Shown here piece after piece: positions 41,503 to 53,584 of a stretch of DNA of 64,000 bases. The notes under the pieces are model-generated. The model was not told the DNA's origin. It made no database searches and saw nothing but the letters and a program-made list of their open reading frames with translations. The position numbers and the translations under genes are program-made. Each line of letters begins with the position of its first letter. The first letter of the stretch is position 1. The stretch is from Plumapathes pennacea (taxonomy: Eukaryota; Cnidaria; Anthozoa; Antipatharia; Myriopathidae). The stretch spans positions 9,558,183 to 9,622,182 of the forward strand of contig OZ038468.1 in the NCBI GenBank assembly GCA_964036295.1, written 5' to 3'.

Positions 41503-42536
41503 CTATGCAAAGTAATCGTTGAGGTTTGGTGGATCCAAACCAAAAAACGTTGATGTTTGGTTTCCATAAAGGCATGTGAGGGTGTTACACAATAGCGCAC
41601 AAACAATGTACATCTTGCCTACACTACTCAGTTGAATCTTCAAATTCTTTTTGTAGTCAAGAAATTTAATATAATTAATTATGTCATTGAACAACCATTC
41701 GACAGGAGTCCTAACTACACTCATTGATGTATTAAAGGCTGCCATTTCTGGTGCCATAACAGCATTTCTGAATGGTGCTTGCAAATGAAGTCTTAAGGGA
41801 TATGCGGGGTCACCGTATATGCACATCGGTCTTCTATCAGGAGCATGTGCAAAGTTTTGAAGGTCTTGGAGAAGTCCCGAGTCTCTCAGCATTCCTGCAT
41901 CATGCCTCTTTCCCTCTGCAAGGAAATTTGTAAACGGTTCCAGCAGTCTTTTCAGTTTTCATGAAGCTAGTAAATCAAATACTCACCTACTGGTCCATAC
42001 AAGTTTGCAATGAGTCCATTTGGGATGGCGAGGGACTGAAACTGTATTGCGTGGACTCGCTTATGGCCATTGTATAACACTCTTTGATGCTGGCCAGGTC
42101 TACATACAGGTCGAACAGTGCCGTCGATAAAGCCAAAACAATTATCAAGGGGAGAGCCTTTATCACTCACTGCATGGCTGTAAGTGACGAGGGCTTCAGG
42201 ATTTAGAATATCCTGGTTCCAGTTGAGAATACGGTGGCTATGTGTGTCATAAATATAGTCAATTACATGATTTGTTACCATGCAAAGAACAAGCACAGGA
42301 CGTGCAAAACGCGAGATTATATCCGAGTAGTGACAAGGATAAGCGAATCTTAGGAGCATGCACAATCCCTCCATTCCTTCTGCTACACTCCGTTGGCTCG
42401 TCTTCAAGACTGGCGGAATTTGCAATGCCTTGGCCAACAAGGGCAAATCGTCCTTTCTGACGCGAAACTCAGCCAAGCTCTCGTCATTTTCCATTTCTTC
42501 CAGATCAAACTTCGGGTAAGAGTCATGGCAACTCAA
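41503..42536 (-). CDS. PIF/Harbinger DDE nuclease
   Basis: Two exons: 42536-41987 and 41915-41503, with a 71-bp GTGAGT...TTGCAG intron that joins GPV to EGKRHDAGMLRD in phase. It holds the DDE_4-type catalytic residues: first Asp in CFGFIDGTVRPVCRP, second Asp in YGDPAYPLR, Glu in VEWLFNDIINY. About 320 residues are open without a stop. The true start is unclear because the frame is open at 42536 without an ATG there; ATG 42495-42493 is possible. It is convergent with the Myb-like gene (40542-41419), the standard two-gene layout of Harbinger elements. The nuclease looks intact while the partner is not. Confidence 0.85.
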
Positions 42537-42972
42537 GATTTGGAGATTGATAGGTGTCGTTCAAAACGAAAAACTCTTCATCAGAAATATAGTTGGCCTC
42601 ATACGAAAGCAGCAACAAATCTCGAACTTGTCGGAACGAGACCATATTTTTTGTTTGTGTTTTGTGCTCTTAGCACCGCCATACAGTGCTTCAGCTTAAA
42701 GTGCACCTTAACCCTCAAATCAGGTTTCCTTAGCAGAAAGTGGGCTAAAAATGGGGAAGAATGACGTTGGAATTAGGAAAATCGGATGAATTTGTGATTT
42801 TTAATAGTGATTTGTTTCTGAGTAAATCGTATATCAAATCGCGCAGGGTTAGACATTTGGGGCTTGGGACTGAGTGACGTCATCCAGGGAGCGTTGTCAT
42901 GTTATTGTGAACAATTTGACTAACAATGTTTACTGCTTGTACACCCTTTTCATGTGTTACTTTAAATTGCAG

Positions 42973-43135
42973 ATTTCTACGAAGCATATCTTACAAGGAA
43001 TTTTCCAGATTGGTGTATGGAATCCTCGGAAAGAAAAGAATTCCTCTTCCTGCATGTGCATATGTGGCGATTAGAGGCACATTTTCCACAGAAAAAGACC
43101 AAACGTTTGCAGAGTTTGACCTCGATGAAGGTTAA
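42973..43135 (+). pseudogene. P2X7-like C-terminal domain exon
   Basis: After an AAATTGCAG acceptor the frame reads FLRSISYKEFSRLVYGILGK then RIPLPACAYVAIRGTF and ends at TAA 43133-43135. This resembles the P2X purinoceptor 7-like zinc-binding C-terminal domain often carried by transposon-associated genes in corals. Only this one exon is seen. Tentative. Confidence 0.42.
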
Positions 43136-43530
43136 GTGCAGGATTATATGTATAAATTACCTTGATCAGGTTTTGACCCATCCCAGTTTATAGATGTCAA
43201 AACGAGTCTTGCAAGGTACACAGAGTTGTATTTAGTAATGAAAATGTGATCGCTAGCAGACGGTTCATTTCAATTACTTTTTATTTCTGGGACATTTTTT
43301 AACATTTTTATGCCCCTTCATTGGTTTTTTGAACACTGAACAATTGGGTTTTGCCCTTGTTGAATTGTCACCTTCCAATGCTGGTCCACGTTGCGGTACT
43401 GTAATTTCAGGAACTGGAAAGTAAAGGGACAAACATAACTTGTCAATTCTTCTGTGTTGGCTAAACTTTAGAATATCCCACCGCTAGTTTCCATAAAAAT
43501 ACATTATTGCTTTGGTCTAAGTGTTTTAAA
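43136..43530. other. no gene recognised
   Basis: AT-rich spacer; nothing supportable. Confidence 0.5.
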
Positions 43531-45733
43531 TCATAATATATTATTAGAAATATTAAGTGGCCAGTTAATCCAAAGTTGCTCCATTTCCAGCTGAATCTTG
43601 GAATATTTACCTGGTGTGGTTGGTGGAAAATCTTCCACAACCATCCTGCTCCTCTTTTTCTTTTCTATGGCAACTGCCATGGGCTGTTTCTGCAGCATTG
43701 AATTCATTGGGGCGGGTGTCATCTCTGTCAATTGCTGTGCATCCCCTGCTATTGTAATTCCTTCCCGGATATCCTTCACTTTTGCCAGCATCTTGGCCTG
43801 GTACTTTTGCCAGTAAATAAGGACAGTGGGGAATAGCTTGCTCTGTGAAAATATTACCAAACATATTTTTCAGCATAAATAATCTGTATAATAATCCAAT
43901 AGCAAAGGCAAAAATAAAGAAAATAATAAATGGTTGTGATGGTCTGCTTTTATTTGTAGTCATATGCCTTTACCTTTTGATGTTTGAAGAATGTTGTCAG
44001 AGACACACAAGCAAGCCCCATGTGTGCAAAGATCTGGAAGACCTTGGATGCAGATCCCCCAGCAACAAGTATGGCCATGCAAAGCAGAAAGTTCCCAGCT
44101 CTCATTCCTGTTCCTGGCATGTTGGGTTGACTGTGCCAAATATTCATAGGTTTTGGACACTTTGGGTTTCTGCAGGTGGTATGGATCACTGCACTTGTAC
44201 CAATTTGTGTGGCCTCCACCATAGGGTTGTCTTCTTTGCAAATTTGACAAAACTTGAAGAGCAGTAAAAGTTGGGATAGGAACACGATGTGTTTTGGTTC
44301 TGTCCGGAGGTTTGTATTCACCATTGATATTCTGAAACGAAATTTTGTATTTTGAAATTCACGTTATACACATACAAACGACCAGTGGACCCTTCCACAG
44401 TAACATTCAACTGCAAGATATTTGTATCAAGTGTTATCTTACTGTTCAGAGCTCTTCTGATAGTATTCCTCATCACTTTCAGTGTCTGCTTCCGATTTTG
44501 GCTTGTACATTGAATCTGACGACAATTCCGGCTCTTCCTCCATGCTCTCGTCATATTCCTTATTGCAGCTTTCTATGCTACTTTCATCTGCTTGGACATC
44601 GCCAGGTTCCAAAATGGGTCGTCTAATACTCTGCTGTTGGATACTGGGAACTGTAGCCAAACAAGAAAAGAAAGGTCAACTGTAGGATCATGCATTTACC
44701 AGTTTGATTCTTTTTTTAGAATGCAAGATTAGTTTCGTGATTGAACTTTGGCTGACAATATCAGTGCACTTTATATTTTCTAAGAACCTCACCTTTTTTT
44801 GCTTTTGCCACTTCCTGTTTCAATTTCTTAATACGTGAACTCTGGTTGATCATCTTATTCTTGAGCTGGTTGTGCTCTTCAGCTTGACACAATTCTTGCA
44901 CCACCAGTACTTTATCTGCTTTTTCGTCTGCGTAGCTTTGTTGGCAATTAATGACTGAAAAGATACGGAACGAGAACGTATTATTTTTTAAAAGAGAAGA
45001 GTAGAAAGATAAAAAGGCAAAACACATTCGTGTGTATGACGCAATTCCTTTGTCAACACTTGCGGTGGACCCTGCAGCCCAGTCAAGGGTCATGTAGTTG
45101 ACATCTCTGTCTTACATTTTGAATTTTTCATAACTTTGTCCCACAGCAACTTCGACAAACCAAACAAAATGGATAAATACCTACCATATCTGTTGTTCCG
45201 ACGTCGTTGTGTTTTGACTGAAATCCTTCCGGAATTTGTTGAAACAGCGGCTCCGTTTGTGTCACCTCTGCCACGAGGGTCGCTTGATCTTCATGATTTG
45301 TGATCCCACTTGTAGTGGCCGTGGACAAATGTTCCAAGTCTCTTATCGCCGATTTGATAATCTAACGGAAAAAAATACTGAGCTTAAATCGAGAGAAAAA
45401 AAAGGAACTAAACAAAGGCATATGCATATCTCACCATCTTGCTACGCGAGCTGTGTGTTGTCGCAGAAGATGTGGCTGTATGAATTTTTGCAAGGACACA
45501 AACTCCAATGTCGTCCTTCTTTAGTCTCTGGAAACTTCCCTTTTCCTGGCCAGGTACACTAGAAAACCTCCTGTAGAAGTCCTCCACAGCAAAGTGCTTC
45601 GAACAAACTGCGGAGTTCTTGGTGGGTTCCCATTTTGCATGCTTTGACTTGACAAATTCTACCCATTTTCTTTTTCGTGCTTGTGGACGATCGTCATCCA
45701 CAAACGGAGTAGCGTTCGTGGGGAACAAGGCTA
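43531..45733 (-). pseudogene. THAP-domain transposase gene (Kolobok-like), C-terminally truncated
   Basis: Six minus-strand exons with good GT-AG ends: about 45733-45408 (THAP: RKRKWVEFVKSKHAKWEPTK, AVCSKHF), 45361-45185, 44954-44793 (coiled coil SRIKKLKQEVAKAKKG), 44650-44443 (acidic, SDEEYYQKSSEQ), 44331-43974 (CRNPKCPKPMNIWHSQPN, FLLCMAILVAGGSASKVFQI, LTTFFKHQK) and 43842-43531 (YWQKYQAKMLAKVKDIREGI). The first THAP exon with its first two zinc ligands is not identified. The order THAP, coiled coil, CxxC, helical block fits THAP transposases such as Kolobok. The expected DDE continuation after ITIAGDA is missing and replaced by a short unrelated tail, so it is truncated, or reduced to a regulator-like protein. 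Confidence 0.55.
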
Positions 45734-46320
45734 TTCACCAGTCTACCGGAACAAGAAATGTCAGGTGAGGTGTTTATTTTGGAAATATCAAGAGGCCAAG
45801 GTATTCTGATTGCATTATTTGAACACTGGTCAAGCGCTCCGATCTTTGTTTTGACTGATTGCCAATAAAACTAACACGCACGAACAAAAGACACTGATGC
45901 CTCACGTGATATTGCGCACCTGCTAGCATGAGATTCAGTTTCCCTATTTTTGCGAGGGAAAGAAATTGAACTGTCCTGAAGCGAATCCACAACATAAATT
46001 AAAATTACGTCCGCAACTAATGTTGGCAAAACTTGGACAGCGATACTGTGTAACATGCGCATGCGAGCAATGTTGCCTAGCTTCACAAACAGTTCTTCAC
46101 AAATTCAAAAACAAGCGCCTACTACTTTTACTGTAGACGAAAAGGTTTGCACAAAGTGCAAGCCAATAGTCGCTGACGGGAAGAAGAAGTTGTTTTTAAA
46201 GTAAAACGTACAAAGCCAAGCGCCTACTATTTTTACTGTAGACGAAAAGGCACAAAGTGCAAGCCAATAGTCGCTGACGGGAAGAAGAAGTTGTTTTTAA
46301 AGTAAAACGTACAAATGCTT
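45734..46320. repeat. inverted copy of 58819-59637
   Basis: Reverse complement of the segment near the ankyrin gene. It contains two units of the ~100-bp array (46110-46315) plus the single-copy stretch upstream of the THAP exon. The match ends at the THAP exon boundary (45733). Confidence 0.83.
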
Positions 46321-47940
46321 TCGAATTTCGAAGAATGAAGAATGCTGTCAGAATGGGCATACAGGAACACGCTCGTTTTGCCATATTTTTCGTACCGGCT
46401 GACAGCGGGTCTGGCCTTTGTGGCCAATGACGTATTGATTTATTTTAGATAGTAAACCCTATGTCATTTAATGATTAACACTTCTTCAAACAAGAGCGCT
46501 ACTGTCGGCAGCGGGTCGGCTAATATTGTTTCGCTAGAGACTGAATTTTTGCGCAAGCTAGGCCGGAAAAATATAGGAGATAGAGTTGTCGAAATCCCTG
46601 ATCAACATACAACGTCCCAAAGTGAAAAAGAACACAGAAAAGCAAGAAAAAGATATTTCATGTGCATTAAAAATGTGCAAAGGCTCATTGTTTTAGCTCT
46701 TCTTTCGATTTTAGACTTCAAATTCGCTCGAACACTTCTTACGTCATGCTTACGAATTTCATAATGGCTTTGTCGCCTCCCAATCTCTGATCTTTGTCCA
46801 CTCAGCTACACTGATCGACAGAAAGAGTTTTTGAACGATTCTCTGTATTATTCTGTTACAAGAGCGGGCAGGAAACAGTGCCTAGCCCACTTTTATAAGA
46901 GTTTCGAGGATCAAATAAGCTGCAGCTGGTGCGCGATCGACACGATTACCTTCGGCAGAACGTGGCACTCATTTCGCCGAAAATTATTTCAGTGTAACTT
47001 CCTCCGACACATTTGTCCCAAGGTAAACCTGTGTATAAGAGATAAAGATGTTCCTATCGGTGACTGTTGTCAACAGTCACTGAAAGCAACAAAGTTGCGT
47101 GTCCAAATTCTGATATAGCAAATCGCCTCTGCTTCAGTCCAGTCTCGTATTCTTTCACTAAACGGCTGGAAAATACCTAAATTTTTCCTGGCCTTTTAGC
47201 CTGCGTAGCTGGCGGTGTATGCAATCACCAAACCAAAGCTTGACCGTTTTTTTTAATACAAAAGCAAAAATATAAATAAACTAGGAGTTCCATAGTGAAG
47301 TGAAATGCTGGCGTTTGTTGAAATTTATAGCCGTAATCGTTTGTTGTTTGCTGCATGTAAATATATGCTGGGTTATTTTGCCGACCACATCGATTGGGTC
47401 TTTTGAGTTCGCACTGGGTCTACGGGCTGTACGAAAATAAAAACTGCGTAATTCCCCACAACATTCCTTTGCTTTGACAGCGAGCGAGAACACTTTGCTA
47501 AAGTAAACACTGGGTTGGATTGGTTTCAGTCAAGAAGAGTCAACAGAGTACTACGTACACAAACCTTGTTGGCCTCAATAAATCGTTCCACACAAAATAC
47601 GTGTGTCCATACCGCTTTGAATTTTGAATCAAGAAACGGTTTGCCAGAAATGAATGCCCAGTATAAGTGCAAACAGGCGGATTTAGCTGAGAAATCGAAA
47701 AAAGGATTGAAAAAGAAAACTCTGGTGTGGAAACTCAAACACAAGTGAAGAAGGAAACGAATCCTTTGTCGAAAGATACCAGCGTTTACCGATTTGTTTT
47801 TTTGCGGGTTGCGGGAAAATCGCAGAAATAAAAACCTGCAAAATGTTCGTGCTACACGGTATTCGAGGAATTTATTTGTGATTCAACTTGTCCAAGATTG
47901 CTGCTTTTTCTTCATCCGTTGTTCATTTTTATTAATTGAT
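46321..47940. other. no gene recognised
   Basis: Several short open frames on both strands (for example plus 46471-46764 and 46831-47118, plus 47515-47748) lack any family signature. They may be leftovers; none is called. Confidence 0.45.
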
Positions 47941-47952
47941 CCTTCTTAATCG

Positions 47953-49246
47953 TCATAGGTAAAGGTATATGTTCTCCAAGACTAAGTTCCTAAAAACAAA
48001 ACATAGGTATTAAAACAGTATGACGGCGCTAATATTGGCAACCCAGAAATAAACAAAGCACCATCACCGCAACACAGAAGATTTTGAGATACTCACATTA
48101 GCTCCTCGTCTGTCATATAAGGATACATCTAAAAAAACGAAACAAAAATATGTATATTTTCTTTCGCAAAAACACAAGTATGGACTCCTGATAAAAAGCT
48201 TGCGCCTTGAAAAGGTCCTTCGAGCAAATATTTTCTGGATTTTACGGTAGTTCGATGTGATGTATAAAACGACATCAGCTTCAAACTCGGAGTTGGGTTT
48301 TCTCGCATCAAATCATATTGATGTTGTAAGAAGTTGCTCTGAGCATACTTACAGGGGTGTTGATGTAGGTCACCATAGTGACCACCCACTGCGGTGGGCC
48401 ATGGTACCAACGATACCAGTGTGATGTTACATGGTCCTGTCAATATGTAAGTGTTCGCATCAGATGATTTGGAGTTTTTAATAAAATAGGGATAGATTGA
48501 GGGGTGGGAGGCAACATTGTCCATCTGAATTTATTCTAATGTTATGTTTGCAGATAGAGTTATCTGGTGATGTGAAAAATATACCGACATATGTACATCA
48601 ATATGTGGAATATATGAATCCCATATATGGTTCATCGCTAAGGTCCTAAAACAAGAAAGTATGGTTAAATGTTAAATTAATAATTGCCAGTTAAATGCCA
48701 TCACCGCAACATGAAATATTTTGATACAGCTTACATTGTATCCTCGTTTGACATGCTTGGATATATCTGCAAAAAATGAAACACAGCTACGTCTACTTTC
48801 TTTCATGCAAGACACAAATCAATGCTACCGCTGTGGCCGTAGGTGAACGACGAAAGTCATCTCTTTCAAATGGTGATGTTAATGGGCGTTAATGTAATGC
48901 CACTGTTCACCCAATCCACGCCAGGTATCGCAGGCTAAGTCGCAGTTGACAATCGCAGCTATACGTAGCTATAGTGAGAACTTGTTTGCATCGGCGTGAA
49001 GTTAAAGCTCGGAAAAGCTTCAAATTCGGTTCTTCTCACAACTCGTATGCAGTTAGAACATCGCTTGGCAACAAACTTACATTGGCAAATATTTCAAACA
49101 TCATCAAAACGACTCATTGCGGGGGTCTCAAACGGTGAGGCGTTTGTCCACAAACGTCAGGCTAAAACATAAATTAGAGCAAAGTTGTCGTTAGTACATT
49201 GATGAACTAAGCAGTCGAATCCTGGCATTCAAAGTGAACTTACCAT
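47953..49246 (-). CDS. putative gene of very short exons with internal duplication
   Basis: No family recognised. Minus-strand exon-like pieces with good splice sites: ATG|GTAAGT at 49246-49244; 49161-49081; 48766-48735 (32 nt, IYPSMSNEDT); 48645-48531 (open to TAA, TLAMNHIWDSYIPHIDVHMS); 48436-48353 (84 nt, DHVTSHWYRWYHGPPQWVV); 48128-48097 (32 nt, MYPYMTDEEL); 47989-47953 (NLVLENIYLYL, stop), with AATAAA downstream. The two 32-nt exons are alike (22 of 32 bases) and join in the same phase to similar last exons, so a block of about 640 bp has been duplicated. A start at ATGATG in the second exon (49161-49081) would keep the chain open; the upstream ATG would give a 16-codon reading frame. 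Speculative. Confidence 0.3.
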
Positions 49247-49259
49247 CTTGAAAGCCTGA

Positions 49260-49950
49260 ACGTAATGGGCTGTTGGTGGTCTTTAGGTAAAGCCCTGTTA
49301 TCTTTCAATTTACACTTCAGTCAACAAGTGACAAGTCGAGCTATCTATAAATCCTTTCTCTGGTCTGAAGTTCGGTAGTCCTGACATCAGAACTATAGAT
49401 AGCAACAACAGCATGTCTAAAACGCTCGCTTATTTTTGTCCTCTTCAATAAATCGAAAGATGTAAACGGAAATATATAGTCACGCTTTTATATGCAGAAA
49501 ACCTGATCAAGGACCAGTAACGCTTTCCTGTGCCCCCTCATCGAACAATTTTAATGGATTTTAGCCTGATGGCACGCAAAATTTGTGTACTTTGAAGTAT
49601 ATCCTGTAGGTCGTTCTCTGATTTGGGAGAAATCTTGGCGGAATGCGTTTTTGGTATTAATAAGAGACACACTCATTTGACCGCACATGTTCTGATTGGA
49701 TAAGAAGTGACAGATCCCCTTTAGGAGAGTGCTGCACGCTGTCCAACAAATTTTTGATGTACGATTTCTTTGCCTGTTGATGAACTTTTCGATGAACTGT
49801 TCGATTTGTTTATTTCCGTTCTTAGTTTGAACACCAAAGTTTTGTTTCTGAATTTGGGCTTACTGCAGAGTTTTACTGCTTACTTGTGAGCAGCTTGTCC
49901 AACGAACAAAACACGGGTCACACTTTCAGTCGACATATTGACAAGCTACT
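49260..49950. other. no gene recognised
   Basis: Spacer between the short-exon locus and the DUF7869-like gene; nothing supportable. Confidence 0.5.
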
Positions 49951-49958
49951 GAACTGAA

Positions 49959-52900
49959 ACGCTGACGTTACAATGTGGTGCCCAGCATAAGGCATATATT
50001 TATGTGAGTGGTGCGCTGCCAGGACAGTGCCAGTCAGTCGCCTCATATATCCGGGTTTCACACCTGGTGAAGAACGTGAGTGCAAAAGAGCTATTAACTC
50101 TTTTCCGACGGCCCCCTCTCACATAGGTCATCAACGACCTATGACATCACAAGCGTGATTTTTTTTCTCTGTTTTGTCTAAACAACCAATCAATAGCTGT
50201 ACATTGGCTTTGTATTATAACCCAATCACTGACCAATTTTAAAATAAATCGGGTGAAGCGATTGGTCAGTTTTTCGCTTTTTATACTGTCACGCGGCCGT
50301 GTTCCCGACATGGCGTCTGAAGTGAAGAGAAGGCGTGTGAGGGATTTCAATTTTGAAACGGAGAGAGACGAAGTGTTGGCGTTTACCTTCGATAACGACG
50401 AAGACAGTGGGCGAGGGGGAATGTCTAGAGGGGAAGAATCTGTGTTCGACCGGGAACTCATTGATTTTGACGAGGATATGAGGTGAGTAATTCAAGTCGA
50501 CCATGTGTCGCGACTGTTTCGCAAGCGAAATGTATTTGTTTGTGCATTTATGTTTGGCATCTGTAGGCGAATCCTCGCTAAATTACCTGAATAACGTATT
50601 TATATAATGAAATCGTGGTGATATTGGTGGGAAATTGAGATACAAGCCAAAATATTTTCTATTGCATGTCATTGTTTTTGCACGAAATCCGATCCTTCGG
50701 CGTGCCTTTCTCAAATACGCGTCGTGGTCATTTTCGCAAATATTTCGAACCGTACATGTGCAGCCGCTTGGCAAAATATTTGTTGTATCAGTGTGCTACC
50801 TTGATGTTGTATTTTAGTTGATGAAATTGAAATGTGTGTGTGAAATGTGATTTGCTGACTGTGTGTGACATTTATATTTTCGCGAATGCCGATCAGCTGT
50901 TCTGTTTGTTGTTGGCTCGAAAAAAAGACAAAGGATATAGTGAGTAATGTCTGTCTGTCTAATTTCATTTCAGTGAGGAAGAGATTGCCCAGGATGCAGT
51001 CCCAGATCAGGACTATGAATCTTGACCTTAGTGATGAAGATAGTAGTGATGCCAACATTTTCCTGAAATAAAACCTTTCAGTGATCTGACTAAAACCCTT
51101 GTGATGTCAGTTCTATTCATCCATTTTTATGCAAACTCTCTGAGCATGTAGCCAGTATGACAGAGTAACAATTTTACTCTGAACTTTGTTCTTGGTACAT
51201 ATTCTGGGGGGGCCAAATTGAAATTTACTTCTGAATGTGCATAAATTAGTGTTAATTTATGTATATTTATGCATCATTATTTGGAGTTATTATTATCCGA
51301 CTCAAAAAAATTGTATTTTTTTTTAATTCAGACTGTCTGGCTTCAAAACAAGGTACAGGATTCTGTGTTGGTAACATTTCCCATCCAGAAATAATTATCT
51401 AAAGAATAACCACCATTTTCCCTGTTTTTGGACCAGTCGGGAATGAGTTAAACATGGCCTTCCGTCTTCCTGAGTCTAAGATAGTTCAGGCAACAGGCTT
51501 GTTCACAATCAAGAACATTTTGGATTTGCCAGACGAGTTCAGAGGAGAATCTCGGAAAACTCCCATGATGATTTCAGAGAGAGTAGCCTGCGATTCGCAG
51601 GCTACAGAGAGAGACGCGCCTCAACAAAGCTTTTGTGTGGTCAGGCCGCTTGTTCCCCTCGCCTTGAAGCCAAGCGTCAGTACATTCAGTCCCCAATATC
51701 TTCCTGGCTGTCCCAACGAGACTTTTGGCTATCCACACCCAGAATTTCTCGAAAGTAAGTGTTGCGAAGTGATGAAAGTGTCATATTATTTTCAATAATC
51801 ATTGTTCATTGCCTCACTTGCCCATACGCGGTTATTCATGTTCCAACAACGCTATAAAGAAGAGTGCTCTGTCGTACACTCAACATATCACGGTCATCCT
51901 GAAAATAAGATGGCTAATACCAAAGATGTGTGAATAGAATTTTCAGGTCTGTTCTATGAGTCAAAATCAGCAATGGCGAGTGACAAAATCACCATCTGTT
52001 TTGAGAGCATATAAACAGAAATACAAAACATTGAAAAATACACTGAAGTCTCAGGAGACGTGAAAACGAAAGACAACCTTTCAATGCCAAGGGCTATTGT
52101 ACAGCAGACGGAGTCATAGTAACATTGTTCTGGTTTTGTTTATTTTTTAGGCTACAATAATTCCGTAAATAAGTCGCTGATGTCCTATTCAGACGGTTGC
52201 GGGGGACAGAACAAGAACATCACAATCATAGGACTGTACAGTGAGTTGCACCTCAACGGGACTTATAAAGTCCTAAACCATAAGTTCCTGACAAGAGGGC
52301 ACACCTTTCTGAGAAATGACAGCAACTTCGCCCAAATTGAAAAGCGGAAAGCCAGTGCTACGGTCCACCTCCCTGAGGACTGGTACCAGGTTGTGCGGGA
52401 TGCAAACAGAAAGAATCCCTTTGAGGTCGTTGGCATGGATCAAGAGGACTTTTTTGACTACAAAGGATTTGTAGCCAGCAGGTACGCAATCCTACTTCTT
52501 ACAGGGTTCATAGTTTTCTAAAGAGTCATATACCTAATAAAACTTAGTTTTCGTGGGTCTTTCTAATTTGTTCTAGGTTTTGAACCCGTTCTTTTTACAT
52601 ATTCTTAACATCAACTTGGAGGGGAAAATTACGAAACTTAGTAGCCGCTAAAAATAGTAGCCTGAATGTAGTATTGCTTGCTATATTGGTAGAACTCCCT
52701 GCCATGTTAGTTTACAGAAGCTGACGCAGTTCTACAATTTTATGCAAAAAAATTCCCAATATCTTGGTAATGATCAAATTTGTGCCAAGTTATCCTATTT
52801 GCCCTACTCTACAATCTCTAATGTTTGACTTTGTTTTTCATTGAAGCAAAAATTTTTTTCAACATAGATAAAAACTCTATACTTGTAAGGTTCACCTATT

Positions 52901-53372
52901 TGCCAAATGCCTAAGGACTACTCCCTCCATTATCCTATACAGCATATTGCACTATGCAAAGAGTTTTTGTACAATCTGTTAACCTATTACCGTTATTTCT
53001 AGGTACTCCAACAGAAGACTTGTGTCTGCTGGAGTCAATTTCCGCAGTGTCCACTGGCTAAACTTTGGCTGGGGGGAAGAAGTGGACACTGCTGGAAATA
53101 TGACTCTGGTTCATCATCCAAACGAAGTCTGGCTTCGCTACTCCTATTCAGACCAGGAGCCGTGGAAAAAAGTCAGGTTTCTGAAACAGAGGCCAGTCCC
53201 TGTGGATTTGCAGCAGTTGTACGAGCGGCCCCTCCAACTCGACCCCGCAAAAGTGAGGGACTTAAAGAAGATGGCATGGGATCACCTGCCAGCACCGGCT
53301 CGCTATTTTTACCTTAGCTTGCCTGATGGCACTGGGGGCAGTGAGACTGAAGATGACGATAACGAAGACTGA
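49959..53372 (+). CDS. transposase-derived protein with DUF7869-like (CGGQN) domain
   Basis: Plus-strand exons. A first open exon starts by about 49959, is interrupted at 50098-51447 by a piggyBac-like element, and resumes at 51452-51754 ([20 protein letters not shown]) with donor GTAAGT. Exon 52151-52481 gives [35 protein letters not shown] and NFAQIEKRK. Exon 53003-53372 gives [20 protein letters not shown] and an acidic end ([12 protein letters not shown]). The [10 protein letters not shown]...HKFLxxGH...D pattern is that of DUF7869-type proteins, widespread in invertebrates and probably RNase-H-like transposase relatives. All exon phases agree. Upstream exons are not identified, so the start is unknown; with the element in exon 1 the present gene may be expressed only in part. 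Confidence 0.62.
50098..51447. mobile_element. piggyBac-like TTAA element 1 (1350 bp)
   Basis: Flanked by TTAA (50094-50097 and 51448-51451). The ends are inverted: CTCTTTTCCGAC at the left and, reversed, CTCATTCCCGAC at the right. With one TTAA removed the host reading frame runs through (KELL then NMAF). It holds a short gene resembling the acidic N-terminus of a piggyBac transposase but no DDD core, so it is a non-autonomous derivative. Confidence 0.85.
50310..51025 (+). CDS. short acidic protein inside piggyBac-like element
   Basis: Two exons, 50310-50482 and 50974-51025, joined by GTGAGT...TTTCAG; 74 residues; AATAAA at 51067. It begins [20 protein letters not shown] and continues with acidic stretches ([30 protein letters not shown]). 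This resembles the N-terminal acidic leader of piggyBac transposases. One base after the stop region another frame continues [16 protein letters not shown], suggesting a frameshift. No catalytic domain follows. It may be a relic or a small protein kept by the element. Confidence 0.5.
51583..51605. repeat. 23-bp palindrome inside exon
   Basis: gtagcctgcga and its complement with one central base, inside the exon that ends at 51754; likely the scar of a small palindromic MITE. Confidence 0.75.
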
Positions 53373-53584
53373 CGGTTCCCTGGCTCCTTTCCAACAAACG
53401 CCCTATTGAAGATGGCATTTTGGAAAAAGCACAAGCTGGGGTAGCCAATCCCTGGGGAGTGCTCTGCCCTATTTGTCTCTTTGATCTTGCGTTCTTGCTA
53501 CAAAACGGCTTAAAAACAACAACAACGGCTTCTTTAGAAGCCACCAAATCATTAAAGCAGTGACCACTTCATGACACTTCGTTG

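Noticed and set aside
46471..47748. Several plus-strand ORFs of 77-97 residues
   Set aside because: No recognisable domain, no splice-consistent linkage and competing frames on the other strand.
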